Source: Clostridium saccharoperbutylacetonicum N1-4(HMT) (GTDB lineage Bacteria; Bacillota; Clostridia; Clostridiales; Clostridiaceae). Taken from it: 64,000 bases of DNA. Of this stretch, positions 35,903 through 45,948 are shown piece after piece. The notes under the pieces were generated by a model, which was not told the DNA's origin, did not search any database, and saw only the letters and a program-made list of their open reading frames with translations. The position numbers were made by a program, and so were the translations under genes. The stretch's first letter is position 1. Each line of letters begins with the position of its first letter. The stretch spans positions 4,153,001 to 4,217,000 of the forward strand of contig NC_020291.1 in NCBI RefSeq assembly GCF_000340885.1, given 5' to 3'.

Positions 35903-36508
35903 TTATCTTATATATAATTCTTCAATCTTTTTCCAATCAATTATATTCCAAATATTTTTAACATAATCAGGTCTCAAATTTTTATATTTTAAGTAATATG
36001 CGTGCTCCCAAACATCTATAGTTAAAATTGGTATTAACCCTTCAATTAAAGGAGAATTTTGATTTAAAGTCTTTTTTACTGATAGTTTTCCGTCTTCATC
36101 TTTTACTAACCAACCATACCCAGAACCAAATTGGCTTACTGCAGCATTACTCACCTCTGACTTTAATTTTTCCAAATCTCCAAAAGCGCTATTTATAGCA
36201 TCTAATAATATACCTTCTGGTTCTTTTTTGGCAGTTGGTGATAAAATAGAAAAATATAAGTTATGATTTGCTACTCCACCACCTTGATCAATTACCCCCT
36301 GTCTTATCCTCACCGGTAATTCATTAACATTGGCAAGTAATTGTTCTATAGATTTGCCTTCTGTATATTTCTCATATCCTTTTAAAAGTTCATTTAAATT
36401 ATCCACATATTTTTGAAGATGCTTGGTATAATGTATTTCCACAGTTTCAGCGTCAATATATGGTTCTAATGAATTATAGGCATATGGTAATTGGATTTTT
36501 TCGTACAT
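35903..36508 (-). CDS. Iron/manganese superoxide dismutase
   Basis: This 201-residue enzyme converts superoxide to oxygen and peroxide. The four metal ligands are in place: His26, His82 (ANHNLYF), Asp165 and His169 (DVWEHAYY). GSGYGW carries Tyr where Trp is usual, which is a common variation. Metal choice cannot be assigned from sequence alone. AGGAGAGAT precedes the ATG. It is monocistronic, facing the hemerythrin gene divergently. Confidence 0.93.
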   Translation of the reverse strand: MYEKIQLPYAYNSLEPYIDAETVEIHYTKHLQKYVDNLNELLKGYEKYTEGKSIEQLLANVNELPVRIRQGVIDQGGGVANHNLYFSILSPTAKKEPEGILLDAINSAFGDLEKLKSEVSNAAVSQFGSGYGWLVKDEDGKLSVKKTLNQNSPLIEGLIPILTIDVWEHAYYLKYKNLRPDYVKNIWNIIDWKKIEELYIR

Positions 36509-36747
36509 GCTTCATCTCTCCTATCTAATAAAATTTCATTTTTCCTATTTTATTATAGACTTGAAAAATTTATTTATGCATTATATTTCCAATGCTTTAT
36601 AATATTTTGAATTTAATAAAAAAATTATAACTCTAATTTACAAAAATCATTAAAAATATTATCTATATATAATTATTAAATGAAGGTTTTTTTTATAATT
36701 TGTAGAATATATAACTTAGTTTTAATTATTTTATGGAGGTAAATTTT

Positions 36748-37161
36748 ATGAATTTAACTTGGAATTGCAGTCTATCAATAGGAGTCGATATTATCGATGA
36801 TCAACATAAGGAGTTAATAAATTTCGTTAACCAATTCTTTTCATCTATAGAGAATGAAAAAAGTAGTGCAGATATAATTAATGCACTAAACTTTCTTGAA
36901 GAATATGTAATTAAACATTTTACTGAGGAAGAAGAAATTCAAAAAAAGACAAATTATCCTTTACTTGATATACAACAAATGCAGCACGAAAATTTTAAGA
37001 AGGATCTTAAAGAATTCAGAAAGATTTTTGAAGCACATGGAGTATCAACCGTATTGGCTTTAAATATCCATCAAAATTTGGTTGATTGGATTAAAAATCA
37101 TATAATGAATTTAGATAAAGATTTGGGAGATTTCTTAATTGAGATTGGATATAATAAATAA
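36748..37161 (+). CDS. Bacteriohemerythrin
   Basis: This 137-residue four-helix protein binds O2 at a di-iron centre. Iron ligands are visible in DDQHKELI, KHFTEEEEI, MQHENFK and HIMNLDKD. A single-domain form is typical of oxygen storage or sensing. Start 36748 follows GGAGG; the earlier ATG at 36733 overlaps that site. Together with superoxide dismutase next door it suggests local oxygen defence. Confidence 0.92.
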   Translation: MNLTWNCSLSIGVDIIDDQHKELINFVNQFFSSIENEKSSADIINALNFLEEYVIKHFTEEEEIQKKTNYPLLDIQQMQHENFKKDLKEFRKIFEAHGVSTVLALNIHQNLVDWIKNHIMNLDKDLGDFLIEIGYNK

Positions 37162-37601
37162 AGTCTTGTAATAGCTACTGCTATTTCCTTTTGTGTATCC
37201 TAACTTGTCCTTTACCATATATTTATTAATTTGAGCTATAGATTTATCTTTTTTCAACAAAATTCAAATATGCGCGTTTGAAAATGATAAAATTATATTA
37301 ATTATTGTAATAATGCTTATAAATAATAACCTTGAAAGCCTTTTATGTCATATAAATATATTTAATACAATTTGCAATAAAATAAAGATAGAAAACATGA
37401 ATATAGATTTGAATTTTTTATACATGTTTTCTATTCTTTTAAACAGAACAAAAGTGGCTGCTCCATGCTCTCTTTTAATCACATTTTTACAAGCCATATC
37501 ATTCTTAAGCGTTAATATAACTGGATTAAAAAAATCGAAATTTTTATACTTTCCTAGACAATAAAAAATAGTTATACAAAAACCTCTCAATTACTTTTGT
37601 A
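37162..37601. other. Intergenic region, 440 bp
   Basis: Contains the stem GAAAACATG/CATGTTTTC near 37391-37434 and, at 37445-37465, a 21-base segment identical to 51973-51993. Possible short frames on both strands lack ribosome sites. Confidence 0.4.
37445..37465. repeat. Short shared segment (first copy)
   Basis: 21 bases containing AAAAGTGGCTGCTCC are identical to 51973-51993, followed in both by YGC. Confidence 0.5.
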
Positions 37602-38069
37602 TTAAAAATAATATTTTTGACTAACCTCTTTTGTAAAACCATAATCTATAATCACAGGATGTCCCTTAATTACTCCCCAACTACTTTTTCTCTCAAGATC
37701 ACCTAATTCTAAATTATATTCATGTTTAATCTTCTGGAATTCCATTAATTCAAAAAGTTCTATTTCATTTTTCACATTAAAATATTCCCATATATACGAA
37801 AGATTATATAGCTTATCTGCTTTTTCCATTATAAGCATACTTGAGTCATTTGATATTTGAATAATTTTTGCAAATAATTTTGATTTATCGCTTTTAGAAA
37901 TTTTATATTCCGATTTATTTTGAGCAATTCCTGCCATATTCTTAGCAATTTTTACTACATACCCATTTCCTAAATCAAAGACATTCCTGCAAGATCCAGA
38001 ACCTAAAAATGAATAATATCCTTGTCTTATATTCATCATAATATTATAAAAAACAATCGCCCAATTCAT
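37602..38069 (-). CDS. Minimal protein kinase-like protein
   Basis: This 155-residue protein is short for a kinase but shows kinase-like blocks in order: GSGSCRNVFDLGNGYVVKIAK (glycine loop and lysine strand, about 25-45), LGDLERKSSWG (a catalytic-loop-like segment keeping Asp but without the HxD histidine) and VIIDYGF (in place of DFG). Similar small proteins occur in phages and Firmicutes. The start at 38069 follows CAGGTG; an upstream GTG at 38087 has a weaker site. Activity is unproven. Confidence 0.6.
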   Translation of the reverse strand: MNWAIVFYNIMMNIRQGYYSFLGSGSCRNVFDLGNGYVVKIAKNMAGIAQNKSEYKISKSDKSKLFAKIIQISNDSSMLIMEKADKLYNLSYIWEYFNVKNEIELFELMEFQKIKHEYNLELGDLERKSSWGVIKGHPVIIDYGFTKEVSQKYYF

Positions 38070-38241
38070 TTTAAACACCTGCTTCACAATAATCTCTTTA
38101 TATTCATTGGTAAAAAACTATTTTTATTATTTTATTCATTTTGAAGCACATTGGTTCTTTCTCTAATTACAAGTATAAACTCTCCATTAATTTCATTTCT
38201 ATTTGACTTATGATAAAATTAGACGAAAGGTGGTTTTTAAA

Positions 38242-38823
38242 ATGATATCTTTTATACAAGCAAATTTAAATATATTGATATTTATTTTTCTTTTATTATT
38301 GACAATTGATAGTTTTCTTTTACTTAATAAATATAGAAAATACATAGAATCTCTTCCCAACTTAATAATTTCATATGATATTTTCAAAAGTTATTTTATT
38401 AATGCTCCGAATTATTATGAAAATAATCTTATAATTGTATACTTGACGTTGAAAAATCTTTCAACTACTTCCCTCGATATTGTAGAAATAAAATTAATTG
38501 ATGAATCTAATTCATATTCTGCAATTATTCCTGAAGTTAGAGACAAATGTTACAAAAACGAAATTTTACTAATAAATGATGACGAAGCTGACCCTAAAAC
38601 CATTAACATAAATATTTTATCAGAGAATATTCTTATGAATAAAAATATATCTTCACATAATGATCAAAAAGGTTATGTTGTTTTTGAAAATCTTCCGGAA
38701 ATAGTTAGTGCAAAAAATTACAAACTTGTTATTGAAGTTTCTGGGAAAACAAAAAAAGCTTTTGAAAAAGATATTACTATAAATCCAATTGATACTGAAT
38801 TTCATGCAATAAATGAAAAATAA
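38242..38823 (+). CDS. Membrane-anchored protein of unknown function
   Basis: This 193-residue protein has one N-terminal membrane helix (ILIFIFLLLLTIDSFLLL, about 10-27). The soluble part has a beta-sandwich-like strand pattern, as in IIVYLTLKNLSTTSLDIVEI and NYKLVIEVSGKTKKAF. No family was recognised. AAGGTGG precedes the start at 38242. A good terminator at 38822-38860 follows. Confidence 0.65.
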   Translation: MISFIQANLNILIFIFLLLLTIDSFLLLNKYRKYIESLPNLIISYDIFKSYFINAPNYYENNLIIVYLTLKNLSTTSLDIVEIKLIDESNSYSAIIPEVRDKCYKNEILLINDDEADPKTININILSENILMNKNISSHNDQKGYVVFENLPEIVSAKNYKLVIEVSGKTKKAFEKDITINPIDTEFHAINEK

Positions 38824-38860
38824 GGTTGGAAAGTTATATTTTCACTATCCAACCTTATTA
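38822..38860 (+). terminator. Terminator after the membrane-anchored protein gene
   Basis: AAGGTTGGA (38822-38830) pairs with TCCAACCTT (38848-38856), followed by ATTAT. Confidence 0.7.
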
Positions 38861-38911
38861 TATGTATGTTTATTTATTTCAACAATATCACACTGATCTT
38901 AATTCTTCAAA

Positions 38912-39337
38912 TTAAACCTCTTCAGTGTTCTTTTTTTCAATCGATTCACTAACAATTCCATCTATACTAAATTCATCATCATTTAATGGTAATACGTTCA
39001 ATAGTTCTTTAGCATTAAATGGTTTTATTAAGTATCCTTTAGCTCCTAAAGCCATGCACCTTTCTTTAACATCCTCATATCCTATTGCAGTAACAACAAC
39101 TACATGAACTTCTGGATTCATTTTTATCATCTCACTTAGCAAATTCATACCATCCATTCTAAACTCTGACATATTCAAATCAAGAGTCACAATATCTGGC
39201 TTTTCATTCTTAAATATTTCTAATGCTTTCCCTGCTGATGCTGCTTCAAAAGATATACATAACCCACCTTTTTCAACAACCTTCCTTACCATCATTCTCA
39301 TGTAAGACGAATCATCAACTATTAACACCTTTTTCAT
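38912..39337 (-). CDS. CheY-like response regulator receiver protein
   Basis: This 141-residue protein is a single receiver domain with the acidic pair DD at 8-9, phospho-acceptor Asp53 (TLDLNM), a VTA switch segment and the lysine in LIKPF. A charged 20-residue tail follows, with no output domain. It is the last gene of the unit with the hybrid kinase and HD-GYP protein and may receive phosphate from that kinase. Confidence 0.9.
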   Translation of the reverse strand: MKKVLIVDDSSYMRMMVRKVVEKGGLCISFEAASAGKALEIFKNEKPDIVTLDLNMSEFRMDGMNLLSEMIKMNPEVHVVVVTAIGYEDVKERCMALGAKGYLIKPFNAKELLNVLPLNDDEFSIDGIVSESIEKKNTEEV

Positions 39338-39386
39338 ACTAAAACTCCCTCTTATATATTATATATTATTTTATTTGCTTTATAAT

Positions 39387-42236
39387 TTAATTAAACAATT
39401 TTTTCATTTCAGTAAATATACTAACACACTCTTCTATTTCATGCTTTCGAGATTTCTCTTCTAGCTTTATTGCTAATTTATGAATGGAATCTATTCTCAG
39501 AGTTCCTGAGGATCCTTTTAATTCATGGGTAAGCCTTGCCATTTTTTCAAAATCTTCATTTTCAATAGCTTCGTCAATACCGGTAAATAAATCAGGTAAA
39601 CATCTTACATAATCCTCTAAGATTTCTTTTGCATCTTCTTTATCTAGCCCTGAAATTTCAGCAAAATTATCAATATAATCATCTATTATACTATTAAAGT
39701 TTATAGTGATTTCTCTAGTTTTAGTATTTGACTCTATCATACTAAACATAAGCTCAAAATTAATAGGTTTACTTATATAATAATCCATACCTGCCTGAAT
39801 ACATTTCTCACTATCGCCTTCCATAGCATTAGCTGTCATTGCAATTATTGTTGTATGCTTTTTTTCTCCTTCAAGTTCCCTTATTCTAGCGGTACTCTCA
39901 TAACCATCCATAACTGGCATTTGGCAATCCATGAAAACCACATCATAATCTCTTTCTAATACTGCTTTCACTGCTTCACTACCATTTACTGCTATATCAC
40001 AAGTCATTTCTCTAGATTTTAGTATACCAATAACTATTTTACGATTAATTTCATTATCTTCAACTAATAAAATCTTTGGTTTTAATGAATGCTTAATCTC
40101 TTTAACAGTATGCTTTATAACGACTTCTTGTTCTTCTTCATGATCTTCTTCAAGTCCCAATAATATGGCAATACAACTAATTAAGTCGTCCTTTCTAATA
40201 GGTTTTGATAGATACGATGAAAAACCATATTCTTTAGCTGCTTTACTATCTACAATTTTAGCTGATGAAGTTAAAAGAATTAATTTTATATCCTTTGCAA
40301 TTGGTATACTCTTTAATGTGGTTGCTAATTCATATGCTGTCATATCAGACATTCTGTAGTCTACAATAGCAACATCAATTTTATTTTTTGAATTCGAATT
40401 TTTAATAACTGTAGTAATTGCATCCCCTGCATCTTTAGCTTCAAATAAGTTAATATCTGCTCCATGAAAATATGATTTTATAGATTCTCTATTATTATCA
40501 TTACCATCTACAACAAGGATGTTTACTCCCTTAAGTTTTTCAAGATCAAATTTTGGTTCTGAAGATCTTTTGGCTATCTTTAAGTTCACATTAAATTTAA
40601 AAGTTGAACCTTTTCCAAATTCGCTTTCAACGTTCATTTCACCATCCATCATTTTTACCAATTCACTCGATATAGCAAGTCCTAATCCAGTTCCACCATA
40701 CTTTCTTGTAGTAGACGCATCCGCTTGGTTGAATGATTGAAATAACTTATGAATATCTTCCTTACGTATTCCTATTCCTGTGTCTTTTACTTCAAAATAA
40801 AGATTAGCCATATCATTTTCTTTCTCTTCATAATCAACAGAAACAGAAATATCACCGCTTTCTGTAAATTTAACCGCATTGCTTATAAGGTTATTTAATA
40901 TCTGTCTAATCCTTGATGGATCTCCTATAACTTCTTCTGGTACACCATCTTTAATCATTACATAGATTTCAAGTCCTTTTTCAACTGCTTTATGAGAAAG
41001 AAGTGAAACTGCATCTTCAATAGTTGTTCTTAAGTTAAATTTAATACTTTCCATTACAAGTTTTTTAGCTTCGATTTTAGAAAAGTCTAATATATCATTT
41101 ATAATATATAGTAAAATTTCAGATGCTGATTTTGCTTCACGTATGAATTCCTCCTGCTCTAAAGATAGTTCAGTAGTTTGGAGTAATTCAAGGAAACCAA
41201 ATATTCCATTCATCGGCGTTCTAATTTCATGGGACATGTTAGCTAAAAATTGACTCTTAGCAACATTAGCTGCCTCTGCCTGCTCCTTTGCCTTTAATAA
41301 TTCTTTTTCAGCCTTACGTTGCTCAGTGATATCCTCAGCTGTACATACAAGGTATTTTGTATTCCCAGCTTCATCCCTATAAGGATTACTATTAATTTGA
41401 AGCAGCCTCTTTTCTCCTTTACCATTTTCAAGTTCAATTTCAGTTTTTGAAGGTTCATTCTTTCTAAACAAATCCCAATTGAGCTCAGATAATTTATTGG
41501 CAATATCAATGCTAAATATATCGTATAAATCCTGATATTCTAAATCACTTTTGTTTAATCCAAAAAACTCAGCATGAGCTTCATTTACTGTTGCATATGA
41601 AGTAATATTCTTTAATGCCCAAATCTGTGATTCGCAATTATTAAGTAAAATAGCTTGCCCATCAAGTATTGATTCATATTCCTTTTCCTTTGTTAATCTC
41701 GCTCTTGTATTAGAAAACGCGCGTGAAATATCAGTTAATATTTTGATTTGTTCTTCTTCCCATTGTACACTCTCTGACAGACTTTCATACCCAATAAAAC
41801 CTATTAATTTATTTTCACTTTTTAATGGAATTATAAGTGCAGCCTTTATGCCTTCATTATTAAAAACTTCAGTTTCAAATACAGCATCCTTTGGAAGTTC
41901 CTCAGTACTATTTATTGCAACAAAATCGCTGCTCTTAATTTCACGCATAAGCCATGGAAGGGCATATACCACTTCTTCCTCTTCAACCGTTCTCTTTGGG
42001 CGTATACCTTCATTATTCCATTGACATTCTATTTTCATAAAAGTGGGATCTTTAGAAAAATAGTAAATATAAATTCTATCTAAATTAAAAAATGTTCCTA
42101 CTTCCTCCAAAGAATTTTTCAATCTATTTTGATAATTAATCCAATCTACATCCAAAAATTTATGAAACGTATTATAAATCTGCTTTAGATAGTCATTGGA
42201 ATAACTAATATTTGTAGTTTTACTCCCATCACCCAT
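39387..42236 (-). CDS. Hybrid sensor histidine kinase (GAF-PAS-HisKA-HATPase-REC-REC-Hpt)
   Basis: This 949-residue soluble kinase reads in order: GAF (about 30-180), PAS (about 190-305), a dimerisation helix with the phospho-His at 336 in MSHEIRTPMNG, an ATPase domain with VKDTGIGI and GGTGLGL, receiver 1 (acceptor Asp626), receiver 2 (VEDNEIN, acceptor Asp770) and an Hpt domain (His904 in THELKGSSGT). Receiver 1 has VDGND where VDDN is usual, so its metal site may be weakened. No membrane segment is present, so it senses an internal signal. Start 42236 follows GGGGGAG. Confidence 0.92.
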   Translation of the reverse strand: MGDGSKTTNISYSNDYLKQIYNTFHKFLDVDWINYQNRLKNSLEEVGTFFNLDRIYIYYFSKDPTFMKIECQWNNEGIRPKRTVEEEEVVYALPWLMREIKSSDFVAINSTEELPKDAVFETEVFNNEGIKAALIIPLKSENKLIGFIGYESLSESVQWEEEQIKILTDISRAFSNTRARLTKEKEYESILDGQAILLNNCESQIWALKNITSYATVNEAHAEFFGLNKSDLEYQDLYDIFSIDIANKLSELNWDLFRKNEPSKTEIELENGKGEKRLLQINSNPYRDEAGNTKYLVCTAEDITEQRKAEKELLKAKEQAEAANVAKSQFLANMSHEIRTPMNGIFGFLELLQTTELSLEQEEFIREAKSASEILLYIINDILDFSKIEAKKLVMESIKFNLRTTIEDAVSLLSHKAVEKGLEIYVMIKDGVPEEVIGDPSRIRQILNNLISNAVKFTESGDISVSVDYEEKENDMANLYFEVKDTGIGIRKEDIHKLFQSFNQADASTTRKYGGTGLGLAISSELVKMMDGEMNVESEFGKGSTFKFNVNLKIAKRSSEPKFDLEKLKGVNILVVDGNDNNRESIKSYFHGADINLFEAKDAGDAITTVIKNSNSKNKIDVAIVDYRMSDMTAYELATTLKSIPIAKDIKLILLTSSAKIVDSKAAKEYGFSSYLSKPIRKDDLISCIAILLGLEEDHEEEQEVVIKHTVKEIKHSLKPKILLVEDNEINRKIVIGILKSREMTCDIAVNGSEAVKAVLERDYDVVFMDCQMPVMDGYESTARIRELEGEKKHTTIIAMTANAMEGDSEKCIQAGMDYYISKPINFELMFSMIESNTKTREITINFNSIIDDYIDNFAEISGLDKEDAKEILEDYVRCLPDLFTGIDEAIENEDFEKMARLTHELKGSSGTLRIDSIHKLAIKLEEKSRKHEIEECVSIFTEMKKLFN

Positions 42237-42252
42237 ACATCTCTCCCCCAAT

Positions 42253-43323
42253 CTAAATATCACAAGTCTTTGCGATAAAAAGAGTTAATTCCTTTAGCAA
42301 ATCCATTTCATAAGGTTCTAATAATATATTTCCACTTTTATCATATATAATTTTCACCACTGGACGCGTTGGCATTGAGTTATTTTGCCTTACTACAAGC
42401 CCTTTTTCATTGGAACTCAATACAACTCCACTTCCAGTTGGAAATGCTGCTATATTCATTGTGAATTTATTTACAATTTCAGCATCAAAATAGACGTTGC
42501 TCATTCCAACAAGATATTCTATCGTTTCTGATACTGGTTTTGGTTCATTATTATTCCTACCAGTTATTAAATTATCAAAAACATCACATATAGTTACTAG
42601 CTTTGCTATTTGATTTATTTCATCACCTTTTAATTTTAAAGGATAACCACTCCCATCAATTCGTTCATGATGCATTAGTGCTGCCACCTTAACAGTTGCA
42701 TTCCAGACTTGCTGTTCCCCTAAAAAATCATATCCAACCTTTGGATGCATAACTTCAACATACTTATCTAGCTCATCCTTATCTGTATATTCAGCCAATA
42801 TCTTCTTATCATTTAATAGTTTTATTTTACCTATATCATGCATTATTGCAGCTGAAGCAATATCTTTAAGCTTTAACATACTATATCCCATATGAGTACC
42901 TATTATTGTTGCCAATACACATACATTTACTGAATGAGAATACAAGTTGTTGTCACTTGAACTTATTTCTGACACATTTATCAATACGTTCTTATTTGAA
43001 ATAATATCTTCAATTACTGAAGTTACAGAATCCATAACACTACTGCTATCAGTTTTACCTTCACGACAATACTTTCCAATCATTTCTTTAACTGCATGTT
43101 TGCCCATTTGTCTAGTTTTTTCAGAAATACTTTCTTCAATAACAACATTTTTTGACAAATCATCATCAATATATACTGATTGTATGCCTAATTCTTTGAT
43201 TCTCTCAATATAATAAGGTCTCAGCTTTACTCCAACACTAAGTAAAACTCTACCACTTTCATCAAAAATTTGTTTTCCTAATATTTCATCACCCTTTAGG
43301 CTTGTAACACTTACAACTCTCAT
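42253..43323 (-). CDS. HD-GYP domain cyclic di-GMP phosphodiesterase
   Basis: This 356-residue protein has a DUF3391-like N-terminal region and an HD-GYP domain: HDIGK (His162-Asp163), HHERIDGSGYP (GYP at 226-228) and the CDVFDNL region. The family hydrolyses c-di-GMP. Start 43323 follows GGAGGTG. It is the first gene of a three-gene unit with the hybrid kinase, 16 bases apart, which suggests phosphorelay control of c-di-GMP-dependent behaviour. Confidence 0.9.
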   Translation of the reverse strand: MRVVSVTSLKGDEILGKQIFDESGRVLLSVGVKLRPYYIERIKELGIQSVYIDDDLSKNVVIEESISEKTRQMGKHAVKEMIGKYCREGKTDSSSVMDSVTSVIEDIISNKNVLINVSEISSSDNNLYSHSVNVCVLATIIGTHMGYSMLKLKDIASAAIMHDIGKIKLLNDKKILAEYTDKDELDKYVEVMHPKVGYDFLGEQQVWNATVKVAALMHHERIDGSGYPLKLKGDEINQIAKLVTICDVFDNLITGRNNNEPKPVSETIEYLVGMSNVYFDAEIVNKFTMNIAAFPTGSGVVLSSNEKGLVVRQNNSMPTRPVVKIIYDKSGNILLEPYEMDLLKELTLFIAKTCDI

Positions 43324-43547
43324 CTTATATCCACCTCCAAATGTACTGATTATTTTCCAATTCAACATTTAAAAGTTATTGTAAAAATAAACACATATTA
43401 TGCTAAAAATGTCATATCCTCTTATTACAATTCCTTAAAGGAGATTACAATTATTAGCTGTCCTCTTTAATAATATTAGCATAATCTTACACTTTTGGCT
43501 ACTTAAAAAGGCTGTCGAATTTCCCCAAATTATATTCACACGCAATA

Positions 43548-43578
43548 AAGGATGTGGTTTCAAAATACCCACATCCTT
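43548..43578 (-). terminator. Terminator of the amino acid ABC transporter operon
   Basis: AAGGATGTGG (43548-43557) pairs perfectly with CCACATCCTT (43569-43578). The following T tract on the minus strand is short. Confidence 0.65.
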
Positions 43579-43599
43579 CTTAAAACAATCTTTAGTTTT

Positions 43600-44484
43600 T
43601 TATTGTACTTTTCCACCTTCAACTACAAGACTATCTTCAAATTCTGCCCCATAAACTGATTTTAAAGTTTCATCATAAGCCTTATGAATAAAATTTTCCT
43701 TACCTAAAGTTTCAAGTTCTGTATTTACCCAGTCTCTAAGTTCAGTATTTCCCTTAGTTACAGCTGGTGCTATCGTATCTGCACTTCCAAGCGATGCTAT
43801 GCCAACAGTAAATCCAGGATTTTCTTTAGCCCATGCAATAACTTCTGTATTATCACTTAATATTGCATCCCCACGTTTATCTTTTAATGCTTGGAATATT
43901 TCTGAATATTGCTCATATTTCACTAAATCAACATCTGGATGATTTTTTGTCATATAAGTTTCTGCAGTTGTTCCTTTTGCTACGATAATTTTTTTACCTT
44001 TTAGCTGATCTTCTGAAGTAATTTTAGCCCCATCCGGTGAAACTACTCCAAGAGATACTTTCATATAAGGATTAGTAAAATCTACTTTTTGTTTTCTCTC
44101 ATCAGTAACTGTAAAGTTTGCCATTATTATATCTACTTTCTTAGATTCTAAATATGACACTCTGCTAGCAGCATCAACTAAAACAAATTCAACCTTCGAT
44201 TCATCTCCAAGAAGATCTTTTGCAAATCTCTTAGCAATATAAACATCAAACCCTTGATTTTTTCCATTCGAATCAACATATCCAAATGGGGCTTTATCGC
44301 TAAATACTCCTATTTTTATAGTCCCACGTTTTTTTATTTCATCAATTGAACTTGATGATGTAGTGCTTGAATTAGAGTCACCTTTATTTGCACTTGTAGC
44401 TGCTGAATTACCGCAACCTGTTAGCCCTCCAATTACTATAGTACTTAAAAGCAATGTTGCCATAATTTTTTTAATTCTTTTCAT
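43600..44484 (-). CDS. Amino acid ABC transporter substrate-binding lipoprotein
   Basis: This 294-residue lipoprotein has a signal peptide with lipobox LTGC, a Ser/Thr-rich linker and a family 3 solute-binding domain (RGTIKIGVFSDKAPFGYVD, then GFDVYIAKRFAKDL and FTVTDERKQKVDF). Family 3 proteins bind polar amino acids; cysteine, glutamate/aspartate or glutamine are candidates. It is the last gene of the transporter operon, 26 bases after the ATPase. Confidence 0.9.
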   Translation of the reverse strand: MKRIKKIMATLLLSTIVIGGLTGCGNSAATSANKGDSNSSTTSSSSIDEIKKRGTIKIGVFSDKAPFGYVDSNGKNQGFDVYIAKRFAKDLLGDESKVEFVLVDAASRVSYLESKKVDIIMANFTVTDERKQKVDFTNPYMKVSLGVVSPDGAKITSEDQLKGKKIIVAKGTTAETYMTKNHPDVDLVKYEQYSEIFQALKDKRGDAILSDNTEVIAWAKENPGFTVGIASLGSADTIAPAVTKGNTELRDWVNTELETLGKENFIHKAYDETLKSVYGAEFEDSLVVEGGKVQ

Positions 44485-44510
44485 AATTATTCATCCCCCA
44501 TTAATAATAT

Positions 44511-45260
44511 TTAATATTGAAATATATTTAGAAAGTGCTTTGCACGTTCAGTCTTTGGATTTGTAAAAAATTCATCTGGTTTTGATTCTTCGCATATTCT
44601 ACCATTATCCATAAAAATGATTCTATCTGCTACAGCTTCTGCAAACGCCATTTCATGAGTTACTATTACCATAGTCATTCCTTGCATAGCGAGCCCTAAA
44701 ATAACATCTAAAACTTCTCTAACCATTTCAGGATCTAGAGAGGCAGTTACTTCATCAAATAAAATAATTTCTGGATTCATACACAAGGCTCTAACAATAG
44801 CAATTCTCTGCTTTTGACCTCCTGAAAGCTGACGAGGAAACGAGTCCTTTCTGTCTAATAACCCAACTTTATCTAATAGCTGTTCAGCTTGAGCAAGAGC
44901 TTCAGTTTTATCTCTTTTCTGAACCTTTAATGGCCCAAGTAGTATGTTTTCTATAACAGTCATATGAGGAAATAATTCGTAGTTTTGAAATACCATTCCT
45001 ATTTTTTCGTGAATCTTCTGCCATTCTATATTTTTTGCTGTGAAGCTTGTATCCCCAAATTTTATGTCCCCTCCTTGAATTTTCTCAAGGCCATTTAGAC
45101 AACGTAAAAGTGTACTTTTTCCACACCCTGAAGGTCCTAGAACAACTAAAACTTCACCCTTATGCAGAGTCAAATTAATCCCATTTAATATTTCTTTTTC
45201 ATCATATTTTTTATGAATATCCTGAATTTCAAGCAAAACAGGACTATTATTCTTATTCAT
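44511..45260 (-). CDS. Amino acid ABC transporter ATP-binding protein
   Basis: This 249-residue ATPase of the polar amino acid uptake family has Walker [10 protein letters not shown], the Q-loop FQNYELFPH, signature LSGGQKQR and Walker [14 protein letters not shown], where VTAS replaces the usual PTSA. Start 45260 follows AGGAGG. It energises the two permeases upstream. Confidence 0.93.
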   Translation of the reverse strand: MNKNNSPVLLEIQDIHKKYDEKEILNGINLTLHKGEVLVVLGPSGCGKSTLLRCLNGLEKIQGGDIKFGDTSFTAKNIEWQKIHEKIGMVFQNYELFPHMTVIENILLGPLKVQKRDKTEALAQAEQLLDKVGLLDRKDSFPRQLSGGQKQRIAIVRALCMNPEIILFDEVTASLDPEMVREVLDVILGLAMQGMTMVIVTHEMAFAEAVADRIIFMDNGRICEESKPDEFFTNPKTERAKHFLNIFQY

Positions 45261-45270
45261 GCAATTCCTC

Positions 45271-45948
45271 CTAATCATTCCACTTTGCTTCTAATCTCTT
45301 TGATATTTTAGATAATGGAAAACATATTATAAAGTATAAGAAAAATATTAAACCATATATCCAAAATGAAGCAGTAGGAAATTGAAATCTAGAGCTTTCA
45401 ATAATCTGTTGTCCAATTTTAACTACATCTATAACACCTATTAGAACAACAAGTGAAGTAGTTTTGATCATTCTAGTAGCTAGGTTTATAGTTCCTGGTA
45501 TCATTCTCCTTATAGCTTGAGGTATCAATATATACCTATATAATTGATAGTTATTCATTCCTAGTGCTTTACCTGATTCAATTTGGTGCTTAGGTAGAGA
45601 TTCTAATGCACCTCTGACTATGTCACCCATCTCTGCTGCTCCCCAAAGCGTAAACACTATAATAGAAACTATCTCACCACTAATATTAATATTTAATGCA
45701 GTAGTAACCCCAAAATAAAAGATAAATAACCATACCAGTGTTGGTATTATTCTAAAAGCTTCAAGATAAACTCTATTTACAAAAAGCACTAGCTTAGATT
45801 TAGTAGTTCTACTAAGACCAATTAATATTCCTAAAAGCGAACCTAAGATAATAGATATAAAAGCAATTTCTGCTGTGATAAATAAACCTTCAAATAATCG
45901 CCCAATATTATTTCCTTGAAAAATAACATTAAATCCCGAATTCTGCAT
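45271..45948 (-). CDS. Amino acid ABC transporter permease (second)
   Basis: This 225-residue permease has about five membrane helices and the ATPase-docking motif [20 protein letters not shown] near residues 130-150. The start at 45948 follows AAGGTG and lies inside the end of the first permease gene, so translation is coupled. Confidence 0.9.
   Translation of the reverse strand: MQNSGFNVIFQGNNIGRLFEGLFITAEIAFISIILGSLLGILIGLSRTTKSKLVLFVNRVYLEAFRIIPTLVWLFIFYFGVTTALNINISGEIVSIIVFTLWGAAEMGDIVRGALESLPKHQIESGKALGMNNYQLYRYILIPQAIRRMIPGTINLATRMIKTTSLVVLIGVIDVVKIGQQIIESSRFQFPTASFWIYGLIFFLYFIICFPLSKISKRLEAKWND

Noticed and set aside
37348..37590. Leftward 80-codon frame and an opposing 83-codon frame in the same interval
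   Set aside because: Both overlap a shared repeat segment and a hairpin, and neither has a convincing ribosome site, so no gene is called.
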